The notes under the pieces: model-generated
What the model was told of the DNA's origin: nothing
What the model saw: only the letters and a program-made list of their open reading frames with translations
Databases searched by the model: none
Shown: one piece after another, positions 1 to 6,347 of the stretch
Layout: each line of letters opens with the position of its first letter
How positions within the stretch are numbered: the first letter of the stretch is position 1
Assembly: GCA_008501785.1 (NCBI GenBank)
Contig: QQUD01000505.1
Coordinates: 1 to 13,957, forward strand
DNA from: Chloroflexota bacterium
GTDB taxonomy: Bacteria; Chloroflexota; Anaerolineae; Promineifilales; Promineifilaceae
Length of the DNA stretch: 13,957 bases
Direction: 5' to 3'
Made by a program: the position numbers and the translations under genes

Positions 1-561
1 ATTGGTTTGATGGGCAGTCATTTTGCGTTGTGTGCCTGCTAAGTCGAAGAGGTGCTCTCCTGCAACTGAGAATGCGCCGATGAACAAAATGCGCGTTAGC
101 CAGACGAGTGATGCTACAAAGATTGGGACAATTTGCAGTAGTTCACCTCGACTTAGGATTTCATTACCAAAGTCATGTGATAATAGTGTGAGAGAAATGG
201 CCCACCATGTCATGATGGCGTTCATTGTGGCACCTAATAGCCATGCTCCCATGAGATACCAAACGGAATTTGGTTCTTCTGTTCCTTGCTGGGGTGTGAA
301 TAGTCGCGCTAATCCGGCAAAGTCAATGGCGCAAAATGCAATTGCGAGAATGGCTGCCCATTGCAGGCCTAGAAAACGCACATCACCGAGTAAGTTTTGG
401 AGTGCATAGCGTGTGGTGTCGAAATTGAACATCTCAAATGAGAGGAGTGCAATGGCCATGATGATACCGATGACAGTTTTTCGCTGCAGCTTGAATGGCA
501 GGGTAACGGCCGTTTGCTCTTCTGGTCGCTGCTGTTGATTGTGTGGGGTCTGGTTAATCAT
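1..561 (-). CDS. Partial multi-spanning membrane protein, unknown function (5' part, runs off left edge)
   Basis: The minus strand is open from an ATG at 561 to the window edge: 187 codons without a stop, so the gene is truncated by the window. AGGAAG lies about 6 bases upstream of the ATG. The N-terminal 26 residues are polar and Gln-rich. Four hydrophobic segments follow at roughly residues 29-46, 64-85, 99-125 and 141-164, and a polar tail (FDLAGTQRKM) begins near 172. The third segment contains MTWWA and the second ends in IDFAGLARLF. I do not recognise the family. A transporter subunit or a mobile-element membrane protein is possible, but nothing visible decides this. An AACGGCCGTT palindrome lies in the coding sequence and reads Thr-Ala-Val. 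The gene is divergent from the M28 peptidase gene. Any plus-strand reading across the same stretch is less convincing because it gives no coherent protein. Confidence 0.8.
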   Translation of the reverse strand, partial: MINQTPHNQQQRPEEQTAVTLPFKLQRKTVIGIIMAIALLSFEMFNFDTTRYALQNLLGDVRFLGLQWAAILAIAFCAIDFAGLARLFTPQQGTEEPNSVWYLMGAWLLGATMNAIMTWWAISLTLLSHDFGNEILSRGELLQIVPIFVASLVWLTRILFIGAFSVAGEHLFDLAGTQRKMTAHQTN

Positions 562-633
562 GATCGTCTTCCTACTGTGTCGTTTCTTAGAATTGTGACA
601 GATTGTTGTTTTAATAATCGATTTTTATTTGCG

Positions 634-678
634 AATTATGCAAGGCATAATTATATTTCTGTGAGTTGCTTTTTAAGC
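634..678 (-). promoter_or_regulatory. Candidate promoter and operator of the leftward membrane-protein gene
   Basis: On the minus strand a perfect TATAAT (655 to 650) lies about 90 bases upstream of the ATG at 561. No good -35 is visible. A 19-bp dyad, AATTATGC-AAG-GCATAATT (634-652), overlaps the downstream edge of this box and would cover the expected start of transcription. That is a usual place for a repressor site. The dyad could equally be a short hairpin at the 5' end of the transcript. The box and the dyad are seen directly; their function is inference. Confidence 0.45.
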
Positions 679-682
679 ATAG

Positions 683-722
683 AAAGCTTGCTTTATTAAA
701 AAAAAGCTTGCTTTATTAAAAA
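683..722. repeat. 20-bp perfect tandem duplication
   Basis: The unit AAAGCTTGCTTTATTAAAAA is present twice head to tail (683-702 and 703-722) without mismatch. Two identical copies suggest a recent slippage or duplication event in the AT-rich spacer. Two copies without spacers do not make a CRISPR array. Confidence 0.9.
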
Positions 723-784
723 GATGTACCCTGGCTCTTTAGTTGGTGATTCCCCTGTTTGAATGGCTGTTCAGTCTTGATCAG

Positions 785-825
785 AAAAAAGAGGAAGAGC
801 CGGCAAGGGTCGCTCTTGCCGGCTC
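785..825 (-). terminator. Intrinsic-terminator-like hairpin facing left
   Basis: GAGCCGGCAAG (797-807) and CTTGCCGGCTC (815-825) form a perfect 11-bp stem with a 7-base loop. Read on the minus strand, the stem is followed by TTCCTCTTTTTT, the pattern of a rho-independent terminator. On the plus strand it is followed by a purine tract and would not terminate. No minus-strand gene is recognised immediately to its right, so the transcript it would end is unknown: antisense RNA from the peptidase start, a small RNA, or a relic. Confidence 0.6.
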
Positions 826-953
826 GAAGAAGGGGAAGAGGGTTGTGTTGGGAGAGGGAAGAGGGTAAATCGTATGTCTATTAAAGAATAGCACAGATGT
901 TCTAATTTGTCAATGCAAAATTAGAAAAAAACTGTTCTGATTTTCGTTTTGGA

Positions 954-959
954 TACAAT
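954..959 (+). promoter_or_regulatory. TACAAT -10 box directly before the M28 peptidase start
   Basis: TACAAT ends five bases before the ATG at 965. If it is used, transcription would begin at or next to the start codon and the mRNA would be nearly leaderless. This agrees with the absence of a properly spaced ribosome-binding site: AGGAA abuts the ATG. No clear -35 is visible 16-18 bases upstream. The same hexamer precedes several other genes in this window. Confidence 0.4.
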
Positions 960-964
960 AGGAA

Positions 965-2335
965 ATGGCAAAACTGGAAAGCTACCGCTGGGCGGTAATT
1001 GTAATTTTGAGTGTGATGTTATTGGGGTGCGATGCGTTGGCGGCACCGACTTTACCTGACGTGCCGACGCCGATGGCAACGGCCGTTCCCTTTTCCATTG
1101 AATCGTCTCGTGAGCTAGTCGTTGATCCGGTGAGTGATGTGTTGCCGTCGCTTGATCCAGCAATTATGGCGCTGGTTGATTCTGTTTCACAGCAGCAATT
1201 GATGGGATATGTGCAGCAGATGCAGGGTTTTGGCACTCGCAATGCGTTTAGTACAACTGAAGAGCAGAATTTTGGGATTGGCGCGACTCGGCGCTGGCTT
1301 TTTAATGAGTTTGAGCGGGTGGGAAACGGCCGTTTACAAGTTCGGTTCGACGATTTCCCCATGACACATAACGGATTTTCAGCCGCCCAGCGGAATGTGA
1401 TTGCTTCGCTGCCGGGTTTGAGCGATTCTCCAGAAGTGATTGTGATTACTGCGCATTATGATAACCGTCCACCTGATGTGACAGATGGCGAAACGTTGGC
1501 ACCTGGAGCAAATGACAACGGGTCTGGTATTGCGCTGTTGATTGAAACGGCTCGCTTGCTCAGTGCATACGAATGGAATCACACAATTATCTTTGCGGCG
1601 GTATCTGCAGAGGAACAGGGAACCTATGGGTCTCGATTTTTAGTGCAACAGCTGTTTCTGGCAGGTACGCCAGTCATGGCGGCGATTAACTACGATTCTG
1701 TGGGGGGGCGAGCGGGCATTCCGCAAAATGTACGTTTGTTTGCGGCTGAGTTATTGCAATCGCCGTCGGGTCAGTTAGGGCGTTATTATGAATATATTGG
1801 CGGGTTGTATCTGCCTACCTTTCCCGTAAAAGTGATCGATGCGTTGGATCGGGAAGGACGTTATGGTGACCAAAGGGAGTTTGTGAAAGTGGGGGTTGGT
1901 GCGATTCGGATTATTGAGTCTGAAGAAGACCCAGATTTGGTGAATTCGAAGCTAGATACCTGGGATCGTATTGATTATGAGTATTTGCAGCAGGTGACAC
2001 AGTTGAATGTAGCTGTGGTTGCCAATATGGCGGGATCGCCAGTTCATCCGCAGCCACCAATTATTGATGCAGCCATCTCCGGCCAATTTCACCTGCAATG
2101 GTTGGTTGATGAAGCGGCTGCCGGATATGTGGTTGCGTTTCGCCCGATTGAGCAGCCAACTCTACCCGTTTTTAGATTGGTAAAAGCTCCTCAGGCAGGA
2201 AATGTGATGTTTACAGGGCTGGACGCGGATCAGATTTATACGGTGAGTATGGCGGCGATTGGGGAAAACGGCCGTGTCAGCTACTTTTCGCCAGAGATTT
2301 TGATTGATCCGGGGTTGGTGAGTACGTCGAATTGA
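965..2335 (+). CDS. M28-family zinc peptidase lipoprotein with C-terminal FN3-like domain
   Basis: The 456-residue product is predicted to be an exported lipoprotein. A hydrophobic segment (residues 9-21) ends in the lipobox LLGC with Cys22, followed by a Pro/Thr-rich linker. The M28 fold runs from about residue 75 to 360. Metal and catalytic positions of aminopeptidases of this family are visible: His164 (AHYDN), Asp184 (GANDNGSG), Glu216-Glu217 (AEEQG) and Asp244 (NYDSVG). The fifth zinc ligand, a His in the usual HTxxDT motif, appears as Asn327 (VNSKLDT). That codon is AAT, one base from CAT. Zinc binding may therefore be altered, or a related non-peptidase role is possible. Residues about 365-450 resemble a fibronectin type III domain. 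It likely acts at the cell surface on peptides or amino-acid derivatives. Three AACGGCCGT palindromes lie within the gene. The fold assignment is firm; activity and substrate are not. Confidence 0.9.
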   Translation: MAKLESYRWAVIVILSVMLLGCDALAAPTLPDVPTPMATAVPFSIESSRELVVDPVSDVLPSLDPAIMALVDSVSQQQLMGYVQQMQGFGTRNAFSTTEEQNFGIGATRRWLFNEFERVGNGRLQVRFDDFPMTHNGFSAAQRNVIASLPGLSDSPEVIVITAHYDNRPPDVTDGETLAPGANDNGSGIALLIETARLLSAYEWNHTIIFAAVSAEEQGTYGSRFLVQQLFLAGTPVMAAINYDSVGGRAGIPQNVRLFAAELLQSPSGQLGRYYEYIGGLYLPTFPVKVIDALDREGRYGDQREFVKVGVGAIRIIESEEDPDLVNSKLDTWDRIDYEYLQQVTQLNVAVVANMAGSPVHPQPPIIDAAISGQFHLQWLVDEAAAGYVVAFRPIEQPTLPVFRLVKAPQAGNVMFTGLDADQIYTVSMAAIGENGRVSYFSPEILIDPGLVSTSN

Positions 2336-2462
2336 GATGGGGGTATATTTATTTTTTTGGAGAAAACGATAATAAAGGGCCTTCAACAAATAGTGTGCTT
2401 GACAACACAATTACGATTTACCAACTCAATGCCATTGCGTGCCTGTTCTCTGCTGCGATGAT

Positions 2463-2538
2463 GGCTACAACGGATACAAATAAGGAACGGATGAAGAAAG
2501 TGGATTTAATCCGTTCTTTATTGATATCCGTTGCAGCC
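2463..2538. repeat. 76-bp imperfect palindrome (long hairpin)
   Basis: The arms 2463-2492 and 2509-2538 are complementary at about 26 of 30 positions around a 16-base centre. The key element ACGGAT occurs twice in the left arm and its complement ATCCGT twice in the right arm. There is no T-run on either side, so it is not a standard terminator. It could be a repeat-family hairpin, a miniature element or a structured RNA. The structure is seen directly; no function is known. Confidence 0.75.
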
Positions 2539-2608
2539 TACTGAAAAACAACAAGCAAATATTTTAAACGGTCAGCAGCACACCAATTGATTATAATTGG
2601 CGAATTGT

Positions 2609-2757
2609 TAAAGAAGGGAGTATAGCAACGAATCGTGGGGTTATCGCATTGGTGATTGTTGACTACCTTCGCCAAGGCGTAAACGCCCTGGCTTCAGCCC
2701 TCCGCGGGGTGACGGATTATTATTTCCCCACGAAATGTTGCTATACCCTAAAGAAGG
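2609..2757. mobile_element. MITE-like element with terminal inverted repeats and 9-bp target duplication
   Basis: The element spans 2618-2748 (131 bp). Its left end, GAGTATAGCAAC followed by TCGTGGGG, matches the complement of its right end (GGGTATAGCAAC, then TCGTGGGG) over about 24 bases with four mismatches. The 9 bases TAAAGAAGG flank it directly on both sides (2609-2617 and 2749-2757), as expected of a target-site duplication. The interior has no coding capacity and holds a strong hairpin (GCCAAGGCG-TAAA-CGCCCTGGC). It should depend on a transposase encoded elsewhere. The family is not identified; a 9-bp duplication occurs with several insertion-sequence families. Confidence 0.75.
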
Positions 2758-2787
2758 GGGAGCATTTCGTGTCTTCTTGAATTGTTG

Positions 2788-2793
2788 TACAAT
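2788..2793 (+). promoter_or_regulatory. TACAAT -10 box upstream of the amidase
   Basis: TACAAT lies about 40 bases before the amidase ATG, just right of the MITE-like element. A -35 is poorly defined; TTTCGT is present at about 17 bases, at the edge of the element. The start codon at 2835 has AAAGGAAAA about 5 bases upstream. Confidence 0.4.
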
Positions 2794-2834
2794 AGAATTC
2801 GCTGAGTTTTGCGCTAAATAAAAAGGAAAATCCC

Positions 2835-4325
2835 ATGATTTCTCTCGATGATTATGCCGGATATGATGCGATTGGGTTAGCTGAACTGGTTAAGCGGGGT
2901 GATGTGACGCCACTTGAATTGGTTGAAGCCGCCATTGCTTGTATTGAGCAACACAATCCCCAGATTAATGCTGTCATTCACAAAATGTATGAACAAGCAC
3001 GTGAGCGGGCGCAAGGCTCGCTGCCGGATGGCCCGTTTAAAGGTGTGCCGTTTTTGTTGAAGGATTTGCTGAGTGCTTATGCGGGTGAGCCGATGCGCAG
3101 CGGCAGCCGTTTTCACAAAGATGTCGTGCCGACTGAGCACAGCATGATGACGCAGCGATATTTAGATGCAGGGCTGATTGTGCTAGGTAAAACGAATACG
3201 CCGGAATATGGGATTACGGCCGTTACTGAACCCGAACTTTTCGGCACAACCAACAATCCGTGGGACGTGAGCCGTACATCTGGTGGGTCAAGTGGTGGCT
3301 CTGCGGCTGCGGTTGCCAGCCGATTCGTGCCGATGGCTCATGCGGGGGATGGCCTAGGTTCGATTCGCATTCCGGCGTCGTGTTGTGGGCTGTTTGGACT
3401 GAAGCCGACACGGCATCGTAATCCGCGCAGTGGCGATTATGATGCGTGGCAGGGGTTGGTATGTGAACATGTGCTGACGCGCTCGGTGCGGGACAGTGCG
3501 GCGATGTTGGATATAACGGCCGTTACCGACCCTCATTTTCCCGATGCGTTGGTGCGAGGAAAACGGCCGTTTTTGCAAGAAGTGGGTCGTGATCCGGGCA
3601 AGTTGAGAATTGCGTATACGGCCGTTCCGTTCATGGGTGACACGATGGATGATGTCTGCCTGAAAGCGCTGGACGACACTGTCGCGCTGTGCCGTGAACT
3701 AGGACACGAGTTGATTGAAGATGCACCGGCAATTGACGGTACTGAATATGCTAGAGCTACGATGACGATGCTGGCGGGTGAAATTCGTGCCGACATCGAC
3801 GAAGCCGGACGCGCCTTAGGCAAACGCCCCACGCCGGACCAATTTGAAAAATCAACATGGGCCTTGAGTTTGATGGGTGGCAAGATTACAGCCGGTGATT
3901 TTGTGCAGGCGATGCGCACGATGCAGCGCACAGCCCACCAGATTCACCAATTTTTTGTCAACTATGATGTGCTGCTGACGCCAACCCTGGCCCAGCCGCC
4001 AGCAATATCAGGCACGATGCTGCCGTCTGGGGTGGAGGCGATGGCGCTGCAAGTAATCGGCCGTTTACGTGCTGGCAGTGTACTCAAGTTGCTTAAGATG
4101 CTGGATACGGCCGCTGCCGACTCGTTCCGCTTTACGCCCTCAACGCCGTTGTTCAACGCAACCGGCCAACCAGCTATGTCCGTGCCGCTGTGGTGGACGG
4201 ATGAGGGCTTGCCGATTGGGATGCAGTTTGTGGGGCGTTTTGGTGATGAGGCGACGCTGTTTAGGCTGGCGGGGCAGTTGGAGGGAAAACGGCCGTGGGT
4301 GGGGCGGCTGCCGTCGATTTTGTAG
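2835..4325 (+). CDS. Amidase-signature family hydrolase
   Basis: The 496-residue protein belongs to the amidase-signature family, which cleaves carboxamide or linear amide bonds with a Ser-cisSer-Lys triad. The triad is visible as Lys76 (FLLKDLL), Ser152 ([10 protein letters not shown]) and Ser176 (GLGSIRIPA). The Ser-Ser spacing of 24 equals that of fatty-acid amide hydrolase (217/241). The [11 protein letters not shown] segment after the nucleophile is typical. No signal peptide is seen, so it should be cytoplasmic. The order of motifs and the length recall 6-aminohexanoate cyclic-dimer hydrolases and aryl acylamidases, but the substrate cannot be read from the sequence. It is unlikely to be GatA because no gatB or gatC lies nearby. 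Five exact ACGGCCGT palindromes lie inside the gene. The last 13 codons and the downstream region recur, diverged, at 7625-7755. The start has a good ribosome-binding site. Confidence 0.92.
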   Translation: MISLDDYAGYDAIGLAELVKRGDVTPLELVEAAIACIEQHNPQINAVIHKMYEQARERAQGSLPDGPFKGVPFLLKDLLSAYAGEPMRSGSRFHKDVVPTEHSMMTQRYLDAGLIVLGKTNTPEYGITAVTEPELFGTTNNPWDVSRTSGGSSGGSAAAVASRFVPMAHAGDGLGSIRIPASCCGLFGLKPTRHRNPRSGDYDAWQGLVCEHVLTRSVRDSAAMLDITAVTDPHFPDALVRGKRPFLQEVGRDPGKLRIAYTAVPFMGDTMDDVCLKALDDTVALCRELGHELIEDAPAIDGTEYARATMTMLAGEIRADIDEAGRALGKRPTPDQFEKSTWALSLMGGKITAGDFVQAMRTMQRTAHQIHQFFVNYDVLLTPTLAQPPAISGTMLPSGVEAMALQVIGRLRAGSVLKLLKMLDTAAADSFRFTPSTPLFNATGQPAMSVPLWWTDEGLPIGMQFVGRFGDEATLFRLAGQLEGKRPWVGRLPSIL

Positions 4326-4425
4326 AGGTTATTAGGGTGGAGAAACGGCCGTTAATCGGCTTGAAAATTGACTAGAAATTAACATGTTCTCAACAATTTG
4401 TTACAATCGCTGTGAATTCGTGACT
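4287..4425 (+). repeat. Direct repeat copy A: amidase 3' end plus downstream promoter region
   Basis: This stretch matches 7625-7755 in the same orientation. Shared blocks are the final amidase codons beginning at AAACGGCCGTGGG, a block GAAACGGCCGTTAATCGGC extending to about 25 bases, TGTTACAATCG, and GAATTCGTGACT. The stretches between these blocks have diverged. The two copies bracket both substrate-binding-protein genes. Confidence 0.8.
4379..4407 (+). promoter_or_regulatory. Candidate promoter TTAACA-17-TACAAT with extended -10
   Basis: TTAACA (4379-4384) and TACAAT (4402-4407) are separated by 17 bases, and TG lies one base before the -10 box, giving an extended -10. The same arrangement recurs at 7708-7737 within the second copy of the repeat. 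It would drive the Bmp-like gene 300 bases downstream. Confidence 0.55.
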
Positions 4426-4560
4426 GGGAATTGTGCTGTTCAATTCCAATGGTTTTAATTCCATATCAAAGCTTTTCCCCAGTTTAGATTGCACCAATCG
4501 TGCTTTCAAATGACGGTAATTAGTTTTGCAAAGATTGGTTCATCAATGAGATTGAACTAA

Positions 4561-4597
4561 ATTAAAACCAATACTTGTCTACAAGATTGGTATTAAT
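4561..4597 (+). promoter_or_regulatory. Hairpin in the leader of the Bmp-like gene
   Basis: ATTAAAACCAATACTTGT (4561-4578) pairs with ACAAGATTGGTATTAAT (4581-4597), with one mismatch and one bulged base. No T-run follows, so it is not an intrinsic terminator. It might affect mRNA stability or be a protein-binding dyad. Function is unknown. Confidence 0.4.
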
Positions 4598-4707
4598 CCG
4601 ACCATGGCAATTATCGGAATGGTAATTATGCGGTGGTGAACGCTTTGTTTTATTCGTGCTGGAATTATTCTAAAGTGTAAAAGCGCACAACTTGCACAAG
4701 GAGAATT

Positions 4708-5976
4708 ATGAAACCCATTTTGAAGTTAGCAATAGTTATTATGGTAGTAAACCTAGTACTTGTCTTTAGCCTTTTCTCTACCGGGGCCGCCTCTGTAGAA
4801 AATGTAGAAAATCGGGATACTTCTGATTATATTGTGTGGTTACCTCTTATCATAGAGCCGGATGAAAGTGCATACCCAATCCCCGCCATTGAAAGTGGTA
4901 AATACAACGTTGCCTTTGTTTACGTTAGCCCCCACGATGATGGCGGCTGGACCCAGGCTCACGATGTGGGTCGTGAATATGTGGAAAACAACGTAGAAGA
5001 TGTACACACCGCTTACGTGGAATCTGTTGCTGAAGGTGCTGATGCTGAGCAAGTGATTCGTTCTCTGGCTCTCAAAGGTTTTGACGTTATTTTCACCACT
5101 TCCTTTGGTTACATGGATGCCTCCGAAATCGTCGCTGAAGAATTCCCTGACGTAGACATCATTCACTTGACTGGGTTCAAATCTAACGAAGATAACTTTG
5201 GCAACTTGACTGGTGCCATGGAAGATATGCAATATCTGGCTGGGATGTTAGCTGGTTCACGAGCCAAGACAGACGGCAACCCTAAATTGGGTTATATTGC
5301 CACCTTCCCTATCCCAGAAGCACTACGTTTTGGAAATGCTTTTGCCCTTGGTGCACAACAAACTTGCCCTGACTGTACAGTTGCCGTGCGTTGGACCTTT
5401 ACCTGGCACGATCCCATCCTTGAACAAGAAGCTGCTTCATCACTGTTTGATGGTGGCGCACAAGTTGTCATGAACGGCGCAGACACGGCCGCTCCCGCCG
5501 AAGCTGCTCCTACAGGTAAATGGGGTATTACCTACAATTATCGTGGTAACTGTACCATCCCTGCCTGCCTCACATCTATGTATTGGAACTGGGGACCAGT
5601 CTACGCTGATATCGTCGAACGGTCGAAAGCGGGAAGTTGGGTAGGTGGTTGGGAGTACTTCGATGCGGATTCAGGCGCACTGGGTTTGTATGGCTTTATG
5701 GCAGGTGAAACCCCGCAACCGGGCGTTGCTGGTTTACCTGCACAAGACCTTAATCTGATTAGGGGTACTCTTGCTCAAATGTTGGCGGGTGAATTCACTC
5801 GCTTTGATGTTTTCAAGGGACCCATAACTGACAATCAGAACAATCTGGTATTGGCAGAAGGGCAATCCCTTGAGCAAATTGACCTTGTGAATTTCGCTCA
5901 ATTTGGTAGTGACTGTGAAATCTGTATGTACTGGTGGAACGAAAATGTCACCGCCGAATTGCCTGAATTAGAATAG
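4708..5976 (+). CDS. Bmp/PnrA-like ABC transporter substrate-binding protein
   Basis: The 422-residue protein has an N-terminal signal segment (about residues 4-28), a short polar stretch with IVWLPLIIE (42-50), and then a basic-membrane-protein family fold (PF02608) from about residue 66. Family landmarks include the opening strand VAFVYVSPHDDGGWTQAH, FDVIFTTSFGYMDA, the LTGAMEDMQYLAGMLAG segment and KLGYIATFPIPE. Bmp proteins bind nucleosides or related ligands outside the membrane for an ABC importer. No permease or ATPase gene is nearby. There is no lipobox Cys after the signal segment, so anchoring may be by an uncleaved signal or by another route. Three close cysteine pairs (220/223, 282/287, 403/406) suggest disulfides. 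AAGGAG lies 4 bases before the ATG. Codon choice looks richer in C-ending codons than in the neighbours, and no exact ACGGCCGT motif occurs in the gene. Confidence 0.88.
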   Translation: MKPILKLAIVIMVVNLVLVFSLFSTGAASVENVENRDTSDYIVWLPLIIEPDESAYPIPAIESGKYNVAFVYVSPHDDGGWTQAHDVGREYVENNVEDVHTAYVESVAEGADAEQVIRSLALKGFDVIFTTSFGYMDASEIVAEEFPDVDIIHLTGFKSNEDNFGNLTGAMEDMQYLAGMLAGSRAKTDGNPKLGYIATFPIPEALRFGNAFALGAQQTCPDCTVAVRWTFTWHDPILEQEAASSLFDGGAQVVMNGADTAAPAEAAPTGKWGITYNYRGNCTIPACLTSMYWNWGPVYADIVERSKAGSWVGGWEYFDADSGALGLYGFMAGETPQPGVAGLPAQDLNLIRGTLAQMLAGEFTRFDVFKGPITDNQNNLVLAEGQSLEQIDLVNFAQFGSDCEICMYWWNENVTAELPELE

Positions 5977-6102
5977 AGTTGTTCCCAAATAAGAAATGGG
6001 ACGCAGATTAACGCAGATGACGCTGATTTTTTCTTCTTATCTGCGTTTCTCCGCGAAATCTGCGTCCAAAATCCTTAATTCTTTTATTCAGGAACAACTC
6101 TA
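5974..6102. repeat. 129-bp palindromic element with 12-bp perfect ends
   Basis: TAGAGTTGTTCC (5974-5985) and its complement (6091-6102) bound the element; the left end begins in the stop codon of the Bmp-like gene. Inside, GGACGCAGATT (5999-6009) pairs with 6057-6067 and ACGCAGAT (6011-6018) pairs with 6039-6046, forming a stepped hairpin. The ACGCAGATTA-type units are tandemly repeated. Similar ACGCAGAT hairpin repeats are common between genes in many bacteria (from memory, not searched). It may be a miniature element or act as a 3'-end stabiliser or terminator. No target duplication is evident. Confidence 0.7.
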
Positions 6103-6347
6103 ATAAACGAGTTATTTGGCAATGTTAAAAAGAATGTGAATGGACTTCGCACCTTCCGTAGGCTCAAATTCAATTGAGCCAACATCAACTTTCGCTATTA
6201 CATCAGCAATGATTGATATTCATTCTCTGGATTCTGGACAAATAAATCTAATCCCCATTCTCAAGCTGAAAAAATACTTTTATAAAAGTTGTGAAAAACA
6301 CTGTCGAATTTATTGAGAAATCGTCAAAATATTAAGGAGAAATTTGA
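6103..6347 (+). promoter_or_regulatory. Intergenic region with candidate promoter of the AapJ-like gene
   Basis: TTCTCA (6258-6263) and TATAAA (6281-6286) are 17 bases apart and form a plausible promoter about 60 bases before the ATG. A perfect 14-bp palindrome, ACTTTTATAAAAGT (6276-6289), covers the -10 box and could be an operator. Upstream, GGCTCAA-ATTCAA-TTGAGCC (6161-6180) forms a small hairpin. No gene is seen. Confidence 0.5.

Larger units (their letters stand above)
562..964. other. Divergent intergenic region
   Basis: About 400 bases lie between the divergent membrane-protein and M28 peptidase genes. The left half is AT-rich and holds the promoter-like box and dyad near 650 and a 20-bp tandem duplication at 683-722. 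The right half, about 785-868, is strongly purine-rich on the plus strand and holds a GC-rich hairpin at 797-825. A TACAAT box at 954-959 directly precedes the peptidase start. No convincing gene is seen. Confidence 0.7.
2336..2834. other. Gene-free region with two palindromic elements
   Basis: About 500 bases separate the peptidase and the amidase. The region holds a T-rich stretch just after the peptidase stop, a 76-bp imperfect palindrome (2463-2538), a 131-bp MITE-like element (2618-2748) and the amidase promoter region. A 70-codon open frame at 2332-2544 overlaps the peptidase stop and runs through the palindrome. It has no ribosome-binding site or recognisable protein, and I do not call it a gene. 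Confidence 0.75.
4326..4707 (+). other. Intergenic region and long leader of the Bmp-like gene
   Basis: About 380 bases separate the amidase from the first binding-protein gene. The region holds an AACGGCCGTT palindrome (4344-4353), a promoter-like pair at 4379-4407 and a hairpin at 4561-4597. If that promoter is the real one, the mRNA leader is about 300 bases. No open frame in it looks like a gene, and I recognise no known riboswitch class. Confidence 0.6.

Noticed and set aside
23..409. Plus-strand open frame of 128 codons
   Set aside because: It is the complement of the membrane-protein gene on the minus strand, which has a ribosome-binding site and coherent hydrophobic segments. The plus frame gives no recognisable protein.
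514..699. Plus-strand open frame of 61 codons
   Set aside because: It starts inside the opposite gene, runs into AT-rich spacer and the tandem repeat, and has no ribosome-binding site.
683..722. Possible CRISPR-like repeat
   Set aside because: There are only two units, directly abutting, with no spacer and no cas genes.
2332..2544. Plus-strand open frame of 70 codons after the peptidase
   Set aside because: It overlaps the peptidase stop, lacks a ribosome-binding site, and its second half is the palindrome at 2463-2538.
2835..4325. Identification of the amidase as GatA
   Set aside because: The signature is shared by the whole family, no gatB or gatC is present, and the overall pattern fits a stand-alone amidase better.
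4069..4335. Plus-strand frame overlapping the amidase 3' end
   Set aside because: It is Arg/Trp/Cys-rich out-of-frame translation of the amidase; the amidase frame is clearly the coding one.
4326..4707. Riboswitch in the long leader
   Set aside because: No conserved riboswitch core was recognised, and the single hairpin is insufficient.
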